Shown here in pieces: positions 9,041-16,573 of a DNA stretch of 64,000 bases. The stretch spans positions 18,591-82,590 of the forward strand of contig NZ_KB894437.1 in NCBI RefSeq assembly GCF_000374445.1, written 5' to 3'. Every line of letters begins with the position of its first letter. Positions within the stretch are counted from its first letter, which is position 1. A program made the position numbers and the translations under genes. This DNA is from Actinokineospora enzanensis DSM 44649 (lineage in GTDB: Bacteria; Actinomycetota; Actinomycetes; Mycobacteriales; Pseudonocardiaceae). The notes beneath the pieces were generated by a model. That model was given only the letters and a program-made list of their open reading frames with translations. It did no database searches and was not told the DNA's origin.

Positions 9041-9964
9041 TCAGCGGACCAACGGCCCGAGGGTCTGCACGGCGATGAGCAGGCCCTCCTTCGTCCTCGC
9101 CAGATCACCGCCCCACACCGGGTCCTCGTGCTCCACGGCGATGGAACCCGCGTATCCGGCGCTGTAGAGCATGTCGACGATCCGGTTCCAATCCAGCGAA
9201 CCGCGCCCCGGCACCCGATAACGCCACCAACCGACGTCGGTCGGACTGGTCCTGCTCACTGTCTTGCCGAACACGCCGTAACGAGTGCGCGCGCGGGTAT
9301 CGATCTCGATGTCCTTGGCCTGGAAATGCGCCACGATCCCGCGCTCCAACGCGAACGAAAGCGCGTCGATCGGGTCGATTCCCAGCCAGGGGAGGTGGGA
9401 TGGGTCATAGGTGAGACCGAAGCCCAGATCGGTCATCCAGTCCCACAGCTCCGGTGAATACGCAAGGTTTCCCGGGTAGCCATCCGGGTGCCAACCCTCC
9501 ATGGGGCAGTTCTCCGCGAGCAGCCGCACTCCTCGGTCTCGCGCGTAAGTGATCAGCGGAGTCAGTTCCTGCTCGGCCAGAACCAGGTTCTGGGCGACGG
9601 AACGGGTGATGTCCCGGCCGATGAACGTGCCCACGAACGGCACACCCAGGGTGGCGGCCGTGTCGACGCAGGCACGGAGGTGGCGGTGGATCCGGGCGCG
9701 GGTCTCGGGGTCGGCGTGCAGGTTGTTGTCGCAGTAGGTGACGGCGGAGATGGTGAGGTCGTTCGCGGCGAGAAGGGCGTGGACGTCGTCCGCGGCGGAC
9801 CGGGTGAACGCGGCGACATCGAGGTGGGCGGCCTGGTGGATGTGGTCGCTGTCGGTGGGCCAAGCGGCGACCTCCAGCGTCCGGTAGCCGGCAGCGGACG
9901 CCCAGGGGGCGAGTTCGGGGAGGGTGAGCCAGGGCAGACAGGCGGTCAGCAGGCCGAGCTTCAT
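9041..9964 (-). CDS. Sugar phosphate isomerase/epimerase (AP endonuclease 2-like TIM barrel)
   Basis: A 307-residue protein of the xylose-isomerase-like TIM-barrel superfamily. It starts MKLGLLTACLPWLTLPEL and shows SAVTYCDNN, VGTFIGRD, LLAENCPMEGWHP, LTYDPSHLPWLGIDP and IAVEHEDPVWGG. The E, D/H and E residues in these loops are the usual divalent-metal ligands. Such enzymes isomerise or epimerise sugars and inositol derivatives; the substrate here is not evident. ATG at 9964 is chosen because the family homology begins there; in-frame starts at 9973 and 10036 would only add an unrelated tail. It is a single gene, with a repeat element upstream. Confidence 0.85.
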   Translation of the reverse strand: MKLGLLTACLPWLTLPELAPWASAAGYRTLEVAAWPTDSDHIHQAAHLDVAAFTRSAADDVHALLAANDLTISAVTYCDNNLHADPETRARIHRHLRACVDTAATLGVPFVGTFIGRDITRSVAQNLVLAEQELTPLITYARDRGVRLLAENCPMEGWHPDGYPGNLAYSPELWDWMTDLGFGLTYDPSHLPWLGIDPIDALSFALERGIVAHFQAKDIEIDTRARTRYGVFGKTVSRTSPTDVGWWRYRVPGRGSLDWNRIVDMLYSAGYAGSIAVEHEDPVWGGDLARTKEGLLIAVQTLGPLVR

Positions 9965-10163
9965 CGCGGGCATACCCACCAGGATCGTGATCTTCCTCGA
10001 CGGCTGTCCAGCATCCGGCCTGCGCGAGTTGCCCACGGGATCCCGATGCCAGTTCGGCTATGTGACGGACGCGAGCACGGTCCGCCGTGCTCGACCCCGA
10101 CTTCGCCTCTCAGGTGAACCTCGCGCGCCCGTCCTCCGGGCTGTGTCAAGAGCGGGCCGCCGC

Positions 10164-10260
10164 CTGTGGATGGTTCGAAGGGGATGTGGACAACCGCCCG
10201 GGGGACCCCCGGTTTCAATCCTGCCGGCAACCGCGTGTGGCGTGCTCGGGTTTGTCCACA
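10164..10260. repeat. Dispersed DnaA-box repeat, reverse orientation
   Basis: The minus strand reads a GATTGAA block (the counterpart of GTAGAATGGAA elsewhere), then a GGGGGTCCCCC palindrome, TTGTCCACA, and CGAACCATCCACA. A further TTGTCCACA at 10252-10260 lies in the opposite orientation. It fills most of the gap between the isomerase and SDR genes (10037-10293). No coding potential is seen there. Confidence 0.75.
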
Positions 10261-10293
10261 GGGCAGGGGGAGTTGGTCGATCGGTCTCCGGGG

Positions 10294-11070
10294 TCAGCGG
10301 CGGAAGCCGCCCTCGGAGTGGAGGACCTGGCCGGTGACCCATTCCGCGTCGTCGGTGGTCAGCCAGGCGATGAGGCGGGCGGGGTCGTCCGGGCGGCCCC
10401 AGCGGCCGGTGGGGAAGCGGTGGCGGACGCGGTCGAGGTCGGCGGGGGAGGCGTAGCCGGTGTCGACCGGGCCGGGGTTGACGGCGTTGACCGTGATGGC
10501 CCGGTCGGCGAGGTGGTCGGCCAGGCTGGGGGTGATCGAGGCGAGCGCGCCCTTGCTGGCCGCGTAGGCGATCTCGTCCGGCATCGGGCCCCGGTCCTGG
10601 CCGGAGGTGAGCAGCACCACCCGCCCGCCGGGGCGGCCGTCGTGCCGGTCGGCGAAGGCCTGGACGAGCAGGATGGATGAGCGGGTGTTGACCGTCCAGT
10701 GCGCGTCCAGCATCGCCGCGTCGAGGGCGCCCAGCGGGCCGTCGCCGCCGCTGCGGGCGTGGTTGCACACGAGGATGTCCAGATGCCCCAGCGCCGCGCA
10801 GGCCGCGTCGACGAGCCGGTGCGGCGCGTCGGGGTCGGCCAGGTCGACGCCGAGGTGCGGGGTACCCGGGGCGAGCCCGTCGGCGAGCGCGGCGGACCCG
10901 TCCGGGTCGGCGCCCCACGGCTGGTCGGCGTCGTGGGCCACGTGGTGTTGCAGGAACACCCGCGCACCCAGCCCGACCAGCCGCCGGGCGACCGCGTACC
11001 CGATGCCCGCCCGCCTGCTCACCCCGGTGACCAGTGCCCCGCGCCCGGCCAGAGGAAGATCGTCCACCAC
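10294..11070 (-). CDS. Short-chain dehydrogenase/reductase
   Basis: A 258-residue classical SDR, probably NAD(P)(H)-dependent. The Rossmann motif is TGVSRRAGIGYAVARRL, close to TGxxxGIG. The VCNHARSG segment stands where NNAG usually is. The catalytic Ser lies in VVLLTSGQDRG and the YxxxK pair in IAYAASKGA, with NAVNPGPVDTG following. The substrate-binding C-terminus ends GQVLHSEGGFRR, as in FabG-like members. It starts at ATG 11070 and the next gene upstream is a small hypothetical. The replaced NNAG (CNHA) is a mild departure from the norm. The substrate is unknown. Confidence 0.9.
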   Translation of the reverse strand: MVDDLPLAGRGALVTGVSRRAGIGYAVARRLVGLGARVFLQHHVAHDADQPWGADPDGSAALADGLAPGTPHLGVDLADPDAPHRLVDAACAALGHLDILVCNHARSGGDGPLGALDAAMLDAHWTVNTRSSILLVQAFADRHDGRPGGRVVLLTSGQDRGPMPDEIAYAASKGALASITPSLADHLADRAITVNAVNPGPVDTGYASPADLDRVRHRFPTGRWGRPDDPARLIAWLTTDDAEWVTGQVLHSEGGFRR

Positions 11071-11110
11071 TCCTGTGTACCGAACGGCGAGGTCGGCCGC
11101 GTGCTCGGGG

Positions 11111-11425
11111 TCAGCCCGGGTGCCGTGGCCGTGGCTCGACCATCACCGGCACCACCCCCAGGTACGGCGTGTCGTCGAGCTCGACCCGGGCAGGCGCGGA
11201 CCCGGTGAGGGTGAGCGCCCAGAAATGGTCGACATCGACATCCTCGTTGCAGGCGTTGCACGACACCCGTACCACACCCTCCAGCTCACTGGCCTGCGCG
11301 CGGTAACCGACCCGCGCCAGCGAGTGGGTGCCCACCTTGCAGGTGGCGGGGAGGATCGCGACCCGCTCCCCGATGCTGCTTACCCGATAGCGAACCGCCA
11401 TGTCCGGCGGACGGTCGTCGTACAT
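11111..11425 (-). CDS. Small hypothetical protein, CxxC-containing
   Basis: A 104-residue soluble protein, mostly beta-predicted, with one CNAC motif near residue 57 and another Cys at about 29, which could hold a zinc ion. It contains VDHFWALTLTGSAPARVELDD and ends in a Pro/Arg-rich tail. It starts at ATG 11425 and lies on the same strand as the SDR, 40 bp upstream of it, so the two may be cotranscribed. I do not recognise a family. Confidence 0.6.
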   Translation of the reverse strand: MYDDRPPDMAVRYRVSSIGERVAILPATCKVGTHSLARVGYRAQASELEGVVRVSCNACNEDVDVDHFWALTLTGSAPARVELDDTPYLGVVPVMVEPRPRHPG

Positions 11426-11600
11426 GCCGCCACCCTAGCGGCTCTATCGAACTCATGTTCGGTTCGGGCTAGTCCGATCACCTGACCGGGTGGCGTCTGT
11501 CTGTCCTGTATGGACGATCAAAATCCACTGCAGGCTCAGGGATCGCTTCGCGGCGGGCCGGTGCAGATTCCTCCGAGCCGGGGACGGTCCGAAGTGGATC
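11426..11600. other. Non-coding stretch before MITE copy 1
   Basis: The gap from 11426 to 11763 contains no convincing gene. Its right two thirds are the palindromic element at 11601-11766. The remaining 175 bp probably hold the promoter of the small minus-strand gene, but I cannot point to definite -35/-10 boxes. Confidence 0.5.
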
Positions 11601-11766
11601 TAGTGGTGCGACCCAGAACGTCGACCGCGTCTCGACCCGCCCACGACGTGCCTGGCGGCACCGCCGGAAACGACCGAGTACATCCAGTACGAGGCCGTTC
11701 CGGCGGCACCGCCAGCCACGCCGTGGACCCGCCGATACACGGCCGACGTTCTGGGTCGCACCACTA
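11601..11766. mobile_element. MITE-like palindromic element, copy 1
   Basis: A 166-bp element with perfect 23-bp terminal inverted repeats starting TAGTGGTGCGACCCAG. The two halves are complementary along most of their length, so the whole element folds as a long imperfect hairpin. It has no coding capacity. Both ends lie in CTAG, the target preferred by IS630/Tc1-type transposases that duplicate TA, so it may be a non-autonomous relative of such an element. A second 166-bp copy lies at 25509-25674. The right end supplies the TAG stop codon of the thioredoxin gene. Confidence 0.85.
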
Positions 11767-12102
11767 GCGCAGCGCGTCCGCCAGCTCCGCGACCAGCCGC
11801 ACCTTCGGCCGCGCCCCCACATACGACCGCACCGGCACCCCATCCCGGAACACCATGAGCGTCGGCATCGACATCACCTGGTAATCCCGCGCGATCCCGG
11901 GATTCTCATCAGCGTTGACGGTGCACACCCGCAACGTGTCCACCTGCTCGGCCGCGATCTCCGCCAACACCGGCGCGATCATGTGGCACGGCGGGCACCA
12001 CTGCGCCCAGAAGTCCACCAGCACCGGCTTGTCCGACCCCAACACCACCTCCGCGAACGTCTCCTCCGTCACGACGGTCACCAGGTCGCTCGTCACTGCC
12101 AT
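11764..12102 (-). CDS. Thioredoxin with CPPC active site
   Basis: A 112-residue thioredoxin, full length for the family. The active site is FWAQWCPPCHMIAPVL, so CPPC replaces the usual CGPC; the change is expected to shift redox potential towards the more oxidising TlpA/DsbE-like range. The cis-proline loop MSMPTLMVF and the DFWA and YVGARPK elements are present. There is no signal peptide, so it is cytoplasmic. The stop codon TAG is part of the terminal repeat of the MITE-like element next to it. The CPPC change is a direct observation; its redox consequence is inference from related proteins. Confidence 0.93.
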   Translation of the reverse strand: MAVTSDLVTVVTEETFAEVVLGSDKPVLVDFWAQWCPPCHMIAPVLAEIAAEQVDTLRVCTVNADENPGIARDYQVMSMPTLMVFRDGVPVRSYVGARPKVRLVAELADALR

Positions 12103-12120
12103 CTCTGTCCCCTTCCTCGG

Positions 12121-12545
12121 TTATCCACAGCCAAGATCATCACTACCCCCGACCGCCGAGCCCTCCCGGTAGAATGGAACCCGGGGGTCCCCGACGAGTT
12201 GTCCACATCGGGCCGAACCATCCCCAACCTCACCGACCGGCTTGACACCCCCGGTCTCCCACCCGCCTTCGCTGGCTCCAACCCGCTTGTCCACAGGCAA
12301 GATCATCGGCGCTCGCGACCCGGCTGTTCACCCAGGTAGAATGGAATCTCGGGGGATCCCCTGGCGAGTTGTCCACAGCCATGTCGATCCATCCCCAGGC
12401 GCGCAGAGCGGCTTGACATTCCCGCCGCCGCAGGTTGTCCACAGGCAAGATCAGCTGTGCTCGCGGACTTCCCCCGCCTCCAGATAGAATGGAAATCCGG
12501 GGATCCCCCAAAGGTTGTCCACAATCCCGCAAACCATCCACAGGA
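12121..12545 (+). repeat. Three-unit tandem array of DnaA-box repeats
   Basis: Three head-to-tail units (starting at 12121, 12287 and 12435; spacing 166 and 148 bp). Each reads TTGTCCACAGGCAAGATC (TTATCCACA in unit 1), about 40 variable bp, GGTAGAATGGAA, a GGGGGATCCCC-type palindrome, and a second TTGTCCACA. Six 9-mers (12121, 12199, 12287, 12369, 12435, 12515) point the same way, and a CCATCCACA follows the last. TTGTCCACA is the high-GC actinobacterial DnaA box. Single copies of the unit occur at 10164, 20859 and 63527. The gap 12103-12573 holds nothing else. Confidence 0.85.
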
Positions 12546-12573
12546 CACACCGGCCGACTTGACCGCACCGGCG

Positions 12574-12966
12574 CTACATCTCGTCAGCCTCGCCGACCCC
12601 ACACGTCCCCGGCTGCCGCGCCAACGCCCGCGCGAGTTTCCCCAGCAGCTCCGCCCGCACCTCCCCCAACCGCGCCAAACAGTCCTCCACCTCGGCCAGC
12701 TTCTGCCGATACACCGCCACCGAGTCCGCGCACGCGTCCCCCGCCGCGTGCCCCGCCTGCAGGCAGGCCACGAACGGCCGGGTCTCCTCGACGCTGAAGC
12801 CGACGCTGCGGAGAGTCAGGATCTCGTTGACCAGGCGGAGTTCGGCGGGGCCGTAGTCGCGGTAGCCGTTGGGGTCGCGGGGGGCGGTGAGGAGGCCCTG
12901 GGACTCGTAGAAGCGCAGGGCGCGGGTGGTGGTGCCGGTGTGTTTGGCCAGTTCGCCGATCCGCAT
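12574..12966 (-). CDS. MerR-family transcriptional regulator
   Basis: A 130-residue regulator with the standard MerR plan. Residues 1-70 are the winged helix (MRIGELAKHTGTTTRALRFYE, GYRDYGPAELRLVNEI). A dimerisation coiled coil covers residues about 80-120 (VAVYRQKLAEVEDCLARLGE). Cys69-, Cys78- and C-terminal Cys-type residues (ACLQAG, DACADS, GTCGVG) could bind a metal or sense redox, as in SoxR- or ZntR-like members, but the spacing does not match a named subgroup. The start is ATG 12966 at the edge of a divergent lipoprotein gene 59 bp away, which may be its target. Confidence 0.9.
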   Translation of the reverse strand: MRIGELAKHTGTTTRALRFYESQGLLTAPRDPNGYRDYGPAELRLVNEILTLRSVGFSVEETRPFVACLQAGHAAGDACADSVAVYRQKLAEVEDCLARLGEVRAELLGKLARALARQPGTCGVGEADEM

Positions 12967-13024
12967 ACCCGCACGGTAGACATTGACCTGAGGGTCAAGG
13001 CAAGGGTCGGGCAGACTTGGTCAC

Positions 13025-13533
13025 ATGTGGGGGCGGGTCTGGTTGGCGGTCGTGGTGTTGTCGGCGCGTGCGGGCTGCCCGCGCCGCCACAGTCGGATCC
13101 GATTATCACGTCCAGGGTGCCGGTGTGTCCGGTGGAAGGCGTGCGGATCGAGCCGGGGGTGGACGACGCGGCGATGGGGCTGCGGGTCGCGACCGTGCGG
13201 ATGATCAACTGCGGGACCGGGGTCTACCGGGTCAACGGGTATCCGGCGGTCAAGGTCGTGGGCGGCGAGACGACGGTCAGGCACGGGTCGGCCGGGATCG
13301 CCGTGGTGGACGGTTTCGACGCGCCGCCCGCGCCGGTGGTGTTGCAGCCGGGGGAGATCGCGACCACCGGGTTGATGTGGCGCAACACGGTCACCGATGT
13401 GAACACGCCGCCCACCGTGGGTAGTGGAGTGGATGTCGCCCCGCTGCCGGGAAAGGGGTGGCAGCGGGTCACGATGACGATCGACCTGGGCACCACCGGC
13501 GAGCTAGGCGTGCGCGCCTGGACCAAGCCCTGA
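13025..13533 (+). CDS. DUF4232-like lipoprotein with an apparent frameshift in the signal peptide
   Basis: The body (about 150 residues) carries the DUF4232 pattern: ATVRMINCGTGVYRVNGYPAV, then VVLQPGEIATTGLMWRN, an extracytoplasmic beta-sandwich of unknown role. ATG at 13025 begins an ideal lipoprotein signal (MWGRVWLAVVVLSA), but the reading frame of the body differs. Removing the dinucleotide CG from GGCGCGTGCGGG near 13067 would join the two as ...LSACGLPAPP with a perfect lipobox. As written, translation can only start at GTG 13027, giving a poor signal peptide ending VVGAC. So it is either a real 2-bp disruption or a sequencing error. The stop overlaps the convergent next gene by 30 bp. 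Confidence 0.65.
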
Positions 13534-13887
13534 ACAGCTGTAGTGCGCGGCGACCCGGGTGACCCGCCGGTCCGGCCCGACGGTCAGTACCTCGGCGACG
13601 GTGTTGCCGCCCGCGCCGACCATCAGGATCGTCACGCCGTCCGTGCCGCGCAGCACGTCCAGGACCTCGAACCGCAGGTCCGGGTACCGCCGCAGCGCCG
13701 CCGCGAAGTACTCGCGCAGTGCCGCGCGGCCGGACACCACCTCGCTGCCGGTCACCGCCTCGGCGAGCGGGGAGGTCAGCACCGCGTCCTCGGCGTAGAG
13801 GTCGAGGATGTGGTCCAGGTCGTGGTCGTTCCACGTCTCGATGTGGTGCGCCACATAAGCGACCGCGTCCGCCGCACTCCAGCCCAT
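13504..13887 (-). CDS. SnoaL-like / NTF2-fold protein
   Basis: A 127-residue protein of the SnoaL-like superfamily. It begins MGWSAADAVAYVAHHIETWN, then has HDLDHILDLYAEDAVLTSPL, the helix-strand pattern of the alpha+beta cone, and ends in VTRVAAHYSCSG. The pocket residues of true polyketide cyclases are not obvious, so it may be a small-molecule-binding or isomerase-like protein. ATG at 13887 is favoured over 13914 because the fold begins there. Its 3' end overlaps the lipoprotein gene by 30 bp, tail to tail. A family relative lies at 19079-19447 and another at 26484-26933. Confidence 0.8.
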   Translation of the reverse strand: MGWSAADAVAYVAHHIETWNDHDLDHILDLYAEDAVLTSPLAEAVTGSEVVSGRAALREYFAAALRRYPDLRFEVLDVLRGTDGVTILMVGAGGNTVAEVLTVGPDRRVTRVAAHYSCSGLGPGAHA

Positions 13888-13933
13888 GACGTTCCCTTTC
13901 GCTCGACACCACATTCAACAGGGCGACACCGAG

Positions 13934-15169
13934 TCACTCGGCTGTTTCCGCGCGGTGGCGGCGGAAAGCCGGGAGGCTGCAACCGATCATGATGAGGGTG
14001 GCCACGGTCACCAGGCCGCCGCTCGCCGCGCTGAACGTGGACGAGGTGGCCGAGCCGAGCGCGCCCGCGCGGAAGCTGCCCAGCTGCGGGCAGCCCGAGC
14101 CGACCACGTACTCCGCCGCGCCGACCCGGCCGCGCAACCCGTCCGGGGTACCGGTCTGCACCATGGTGGAACGGAAGATCACGCACAGCGAGTCGAGCGC
14201 GCCCGCCAGGGCCAGCAGGGCGATCGACAGCATCAGGTCGTGGGACACCCCGAACCCGGCGATCAGCAGGCCCCACACCACGCCGAACGTGAGCTGCGCG
14301 CGGCCGGGTCGTGCGGTGCGGCCGACCGGGCCGGAGGCGAGTGTGCCGAGCAGGCCGCCGATCGCGGTGGCGGCCGCGAGCCAGCCAAGGGTGAGCGCGC
14401 CGCCGCCGAACCGCTCGGCGTTGATCGCCGGGAACAGGGCACGCGGCACGCCCAGCGTGGTGACGGTCATGTCGACCAGGAACGTGCCGCGCAGCACCGG
14501 CTCCCGCCAGATCAGGCGCAGCGCCTCGCCGACCGCGCGGGCGCCGGGCCGGGCGATCGAGCCCTCCGGGCGCATGGCGGGCAGCCGCGCCACGCCGTTG
14601 AGCGCGGCGGCGAAGGTCAGCACGTCGATCACGTAGCAGGTCTGCAGGCCACCCGCCGCGATGACCAGGCCCGCCAGCATCGGTCCGGTGATCGCGGCCA
14701 GGTGCATGGCCGAGACGTTCCACGCGATCCCGGCCGGGACCAGCGGTTTCGGCAGCAGCCGGGGCAGGAAGGTGCGACGGGCGGGCACGTTCAGCGCGCC
14801 GAGCATGGACTGGACCACGACCAGCGCGTACAGCAACCACAGCTGCCGGAGGCCGACGAACGCCTGCACCGCCAGCACCACCGACACCAGGGTCTGCCCG
14901 CTGGTGGCCGCCAACACCAGCCGCCGCCGGTCGACCGCGTCCCCGATGGCCCCGCCGAACAGCGCGAACGTCACGATCGACAACGCCGTGCACAGGCCGA
15001 CCGCGCCCACCGCCAGCGAGCTGCCGGTCAGCTGGAACACCTGTAGCGCGACGGTGAACGTCGTCATCTGCCCGCCGATATAGGAAACGGTCATACCGGC
15101 CCAGAGCGTGCGAAACTCGGGTGATTCACGCAGTGGGCGTGCGTCGATGAGCAGACTTTTGAGCGCCAT
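13934..15169 (-). CDS. MFS transporter (EntS-like)
   Basis: A 411-residue membrane protein with 12 predicted segments, of the enterobactin-exporter-like (EntS/MFS_3) class. The N-terminal half opens RPLRESPEFRTLWAGMTVSY and has GDAVDRRRLVLAATSG, matching the loop 2-3 motif A region (GxxxDrxgrrr). The C-terminal half has GVPRALFPAINAERFGGG and FRSTMVQTGTPDGLRGRV, the loop typical of this class. It probably exports a small hydrophobic compound by proton antiport; the substrate is unknown. It is divergent from another MFS gene of similar type 141 bp away, so the two may share a regulator. Confidence 0.88.
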   Translation of the reverse strand: MALKSLLIDARPLRESPEFRTLWAGMTVSYIGGQMTTFTVALQVFQLTGSSLAVGAVGLCTALSIVTFALFGGAIGDAVDRRRLVLAATSGQTLVSVVLAVQAFVGLRQLWLLYALVVVQSMLGALNVPARRTFLPRLLPKPLVPAGIAWNVSAMHLAAITGPMLAGLVIAAGGLQTCYVIDVLTFAAALNGVARLPAMRPEGSIARPGARAVGEALRLIWREPVLRGTFLVDMTVTTLGVPRALFPAINAERFGGGALTLGWLAAATAIGGLLGTLASGPVGRTARPGRAQLTFGVVWGLLIAGFGVSHDLMLSIALLALAGALDSLCVIFRSTMVQTGTPDGLRGRVGAAEYVVGSGCPQLGSFRAGALGSATSSTFSAASGGLVTVATLIMIGCSLPAFRRHRAETAE

Positions 15170-15227
15170 GGTTCCCCCGGATCAGCGGCTGGTCGCCCCA
15201 CCATCGCACACGGTCTCGTGGTCCGGG

Positions 15228-15258
15228 TAATTAATTAGCGCCTTCGATTAATAATTCG
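15228..15258. promoter_or_regulatory. AT-rich imperfect palindrome between divergent MFS genes
   Basis: The stretch TAATTAATTAG...CGATTAATAATTCG is strikingly AT-rich for this genome and is an imperfect inverted repeat around the centre. It lies between the two divergent MFS genes, so it may hold the promoters and a MarR/TetR-type operator. No regulator gene is adjacent. Confidence 0.4.
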
Positions 15259-15310
15259 CATGTCGAAGAATCCTGCTACGGTGGCCGCTGCGAATCAGGG
15301 GAGGCTGTTC

Positions 15311-16504
15311 ATGCGCGCGCTGTCGCTCATTCGACGTGACCCGGAGTTCCGACGTTTCTGGTCCGGGATGCTCCTTTCTCGGACCGGCGACGCGTTCACC
15401 ACCGTGGCCCTGTCGTGGCTGGTGCTGGGCATCGCCGGACCGGCCGAGCTCGGCGTGGTGCTGCTCTGCTCCGGCCTTCCGCGCCTGGTCAGCGGCCCGA
15501 TCGCGGGCCACCTGTTGGACCGCTGGCAGCCGCGAGTGCTGCTCGGCTGGGACAACCTCGCTCGCGCGGTCCTGATCGGGGTCATTCCGTTGCTGCACGT
15601 TCTCGGTATTCGGAGTATCGCGGTGATCTGCGTGGTCGCGGCCTGTTCCGCTGTTTCCTCCGCGCTCACCGAGGTCGCCGAGAGCGCCCTGGTGCCGCGC
15701 CTGGTGGATGACGACGAATTGGAGACGGCGAACACGCTGCTCGGCGTCAACTGGGAGATCGCGGCGATCGCGGGACCGCCGTTGTCGGGGTTCATCGTCG
15801 CCTGGACCGGGCCGACGGCAGCGCTTGTGGTCGACGCGGTGTCGTTCGCGGTGATGAGTGCGATCTGTTTCCGGCTACCGGAGTTCCACGTCGACCGGGC
15901 GCCTCGGCGGCTGGGGTTCGGTGCGTTGGGGAAGCTTCCCACGGTGGTCGTGCTTACGTTGACGACTGTGGGGTTCCTGTTTCTTCAGGGTATGGCGGAG
16001 GTCTTCTATCCGGTCTTCAGTCGCGACGGGCTGGGGGCGGGGCCTGGGGCGTATGGGTTGTTGATCGGGGCTACTGGGGTGGGTGCCTTGCTGGGGGTTG
16101 CCTGTGGGCGTGCGATTCACGGTGGACTCGCTCCGATGCGGCGGATCGCGGTGGTTCTCATCGGTGGCGCTCCGCTTTTCGGTGCCCTTGCCTTTGTCCG
16201 CGACTTGCCTGTGGCGGTCGTGCTGACGGGGTTGGCGTCGTTCCTCTGGGGACCGTATTACGTGCTCGAACGGTCGCTGGTGCAGCGGTTGACGCCGGGG
16301 GATGTGCGAGGGCAGGTCATGGGTGCCCGTACGGCTGTCTCGTCGCTGGGCTTTCCGCTCGGTAGCGCGACGGCGGGTCTGCTCCTTGCCCACGTCTCGC
16401 TGCCTACGGCGGTTCTTGTCATGGCTGCCGCGTATGTGATGTTGGGTCTTGCCCCGCTTTTCTTGCGCCTGCCACGACTTGTTGCGGTTGTGCGGGAAAG
16501 TTGA
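15311..16504 (+). CDS. MFS transporter
   Basis: A 397-residue, 12-segment MFS protein. It opens MRALSLIRRDPEFRRFWSG, has GHLLDRWQPRVLLGWDNLAR (motif A region) and VAESALVPRLVDDDELETAN, the loop shared with drug and siderophore exporters of the MFS_1/MFS_3 type. ATG at 15311 is chosen because GGGGAGG lies 6 nt upstream; an ATG at 15260 would only add a poorly coding leader. The second half has fewer high-GC codons than its neighbours. A strong bidirectional terminator follows at 16529-16560. The substrate is unknown. Confidence 0.87.
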   Translation: MRALSLIRRDPEFRRFWSGMLLSRTGDAFTTVALSWLVLGIAGPAELGVVLLCSGLPRLVSGPIAGHLLDRWQPRVLLGWDNLARAVLIGVIPLLHVLGIRSIAVICVVAACSAVSSALTEVAESALVPRLVDDDELETANTLLGVNWEIAAIAGPPLSGFIVAWTGPTAALVVDAVSFAVMSAICFRLPEFHVDRAPRRLGFGALGKLPTVVVLTLTTVGFLFLQGMAEVFYPVFSRDGLGAGPGAYGLLIGATGVGALLGVACGRAIHGGLAPMRRIAVVLIGGAPLFGALAFVRDLPVAVVLTGLASFLWGPYYVLERSLVQRLTPGDVRGQVMGARTAVSSLGFPLGSATAGLLLAHVSLPTAVLVMAAAYVMLGLAPLFLRLPRLVAVVRES

Positions 16505-16528
16505 AACGGGGGCGCGGTTACAGCGAAA

Positions 16529-16560
16529 ACGGGGGTGGGGGACGAATCCCCCACCCCCGT
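16529..16560. terminator. Bidirectional intrinsic terminator
   Basis: A perfect 14-bp stem (ACGGGGGTGGGGGA and its complement) closing a CGAA tetraloop, preceded by GAAA. It sits between the convergent MFS and aminopeptidase genes and should stop transcription from both. Confidence 0.9.
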
Positions 16561-16573
16561 CATCAGTCCCCGG

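Noticed and set aside
12121..12545. Replication origin
   Set aside because: DnaA boxes are present but dnaA, dnaN, gyrB and an AT-rich unwinding element are not.
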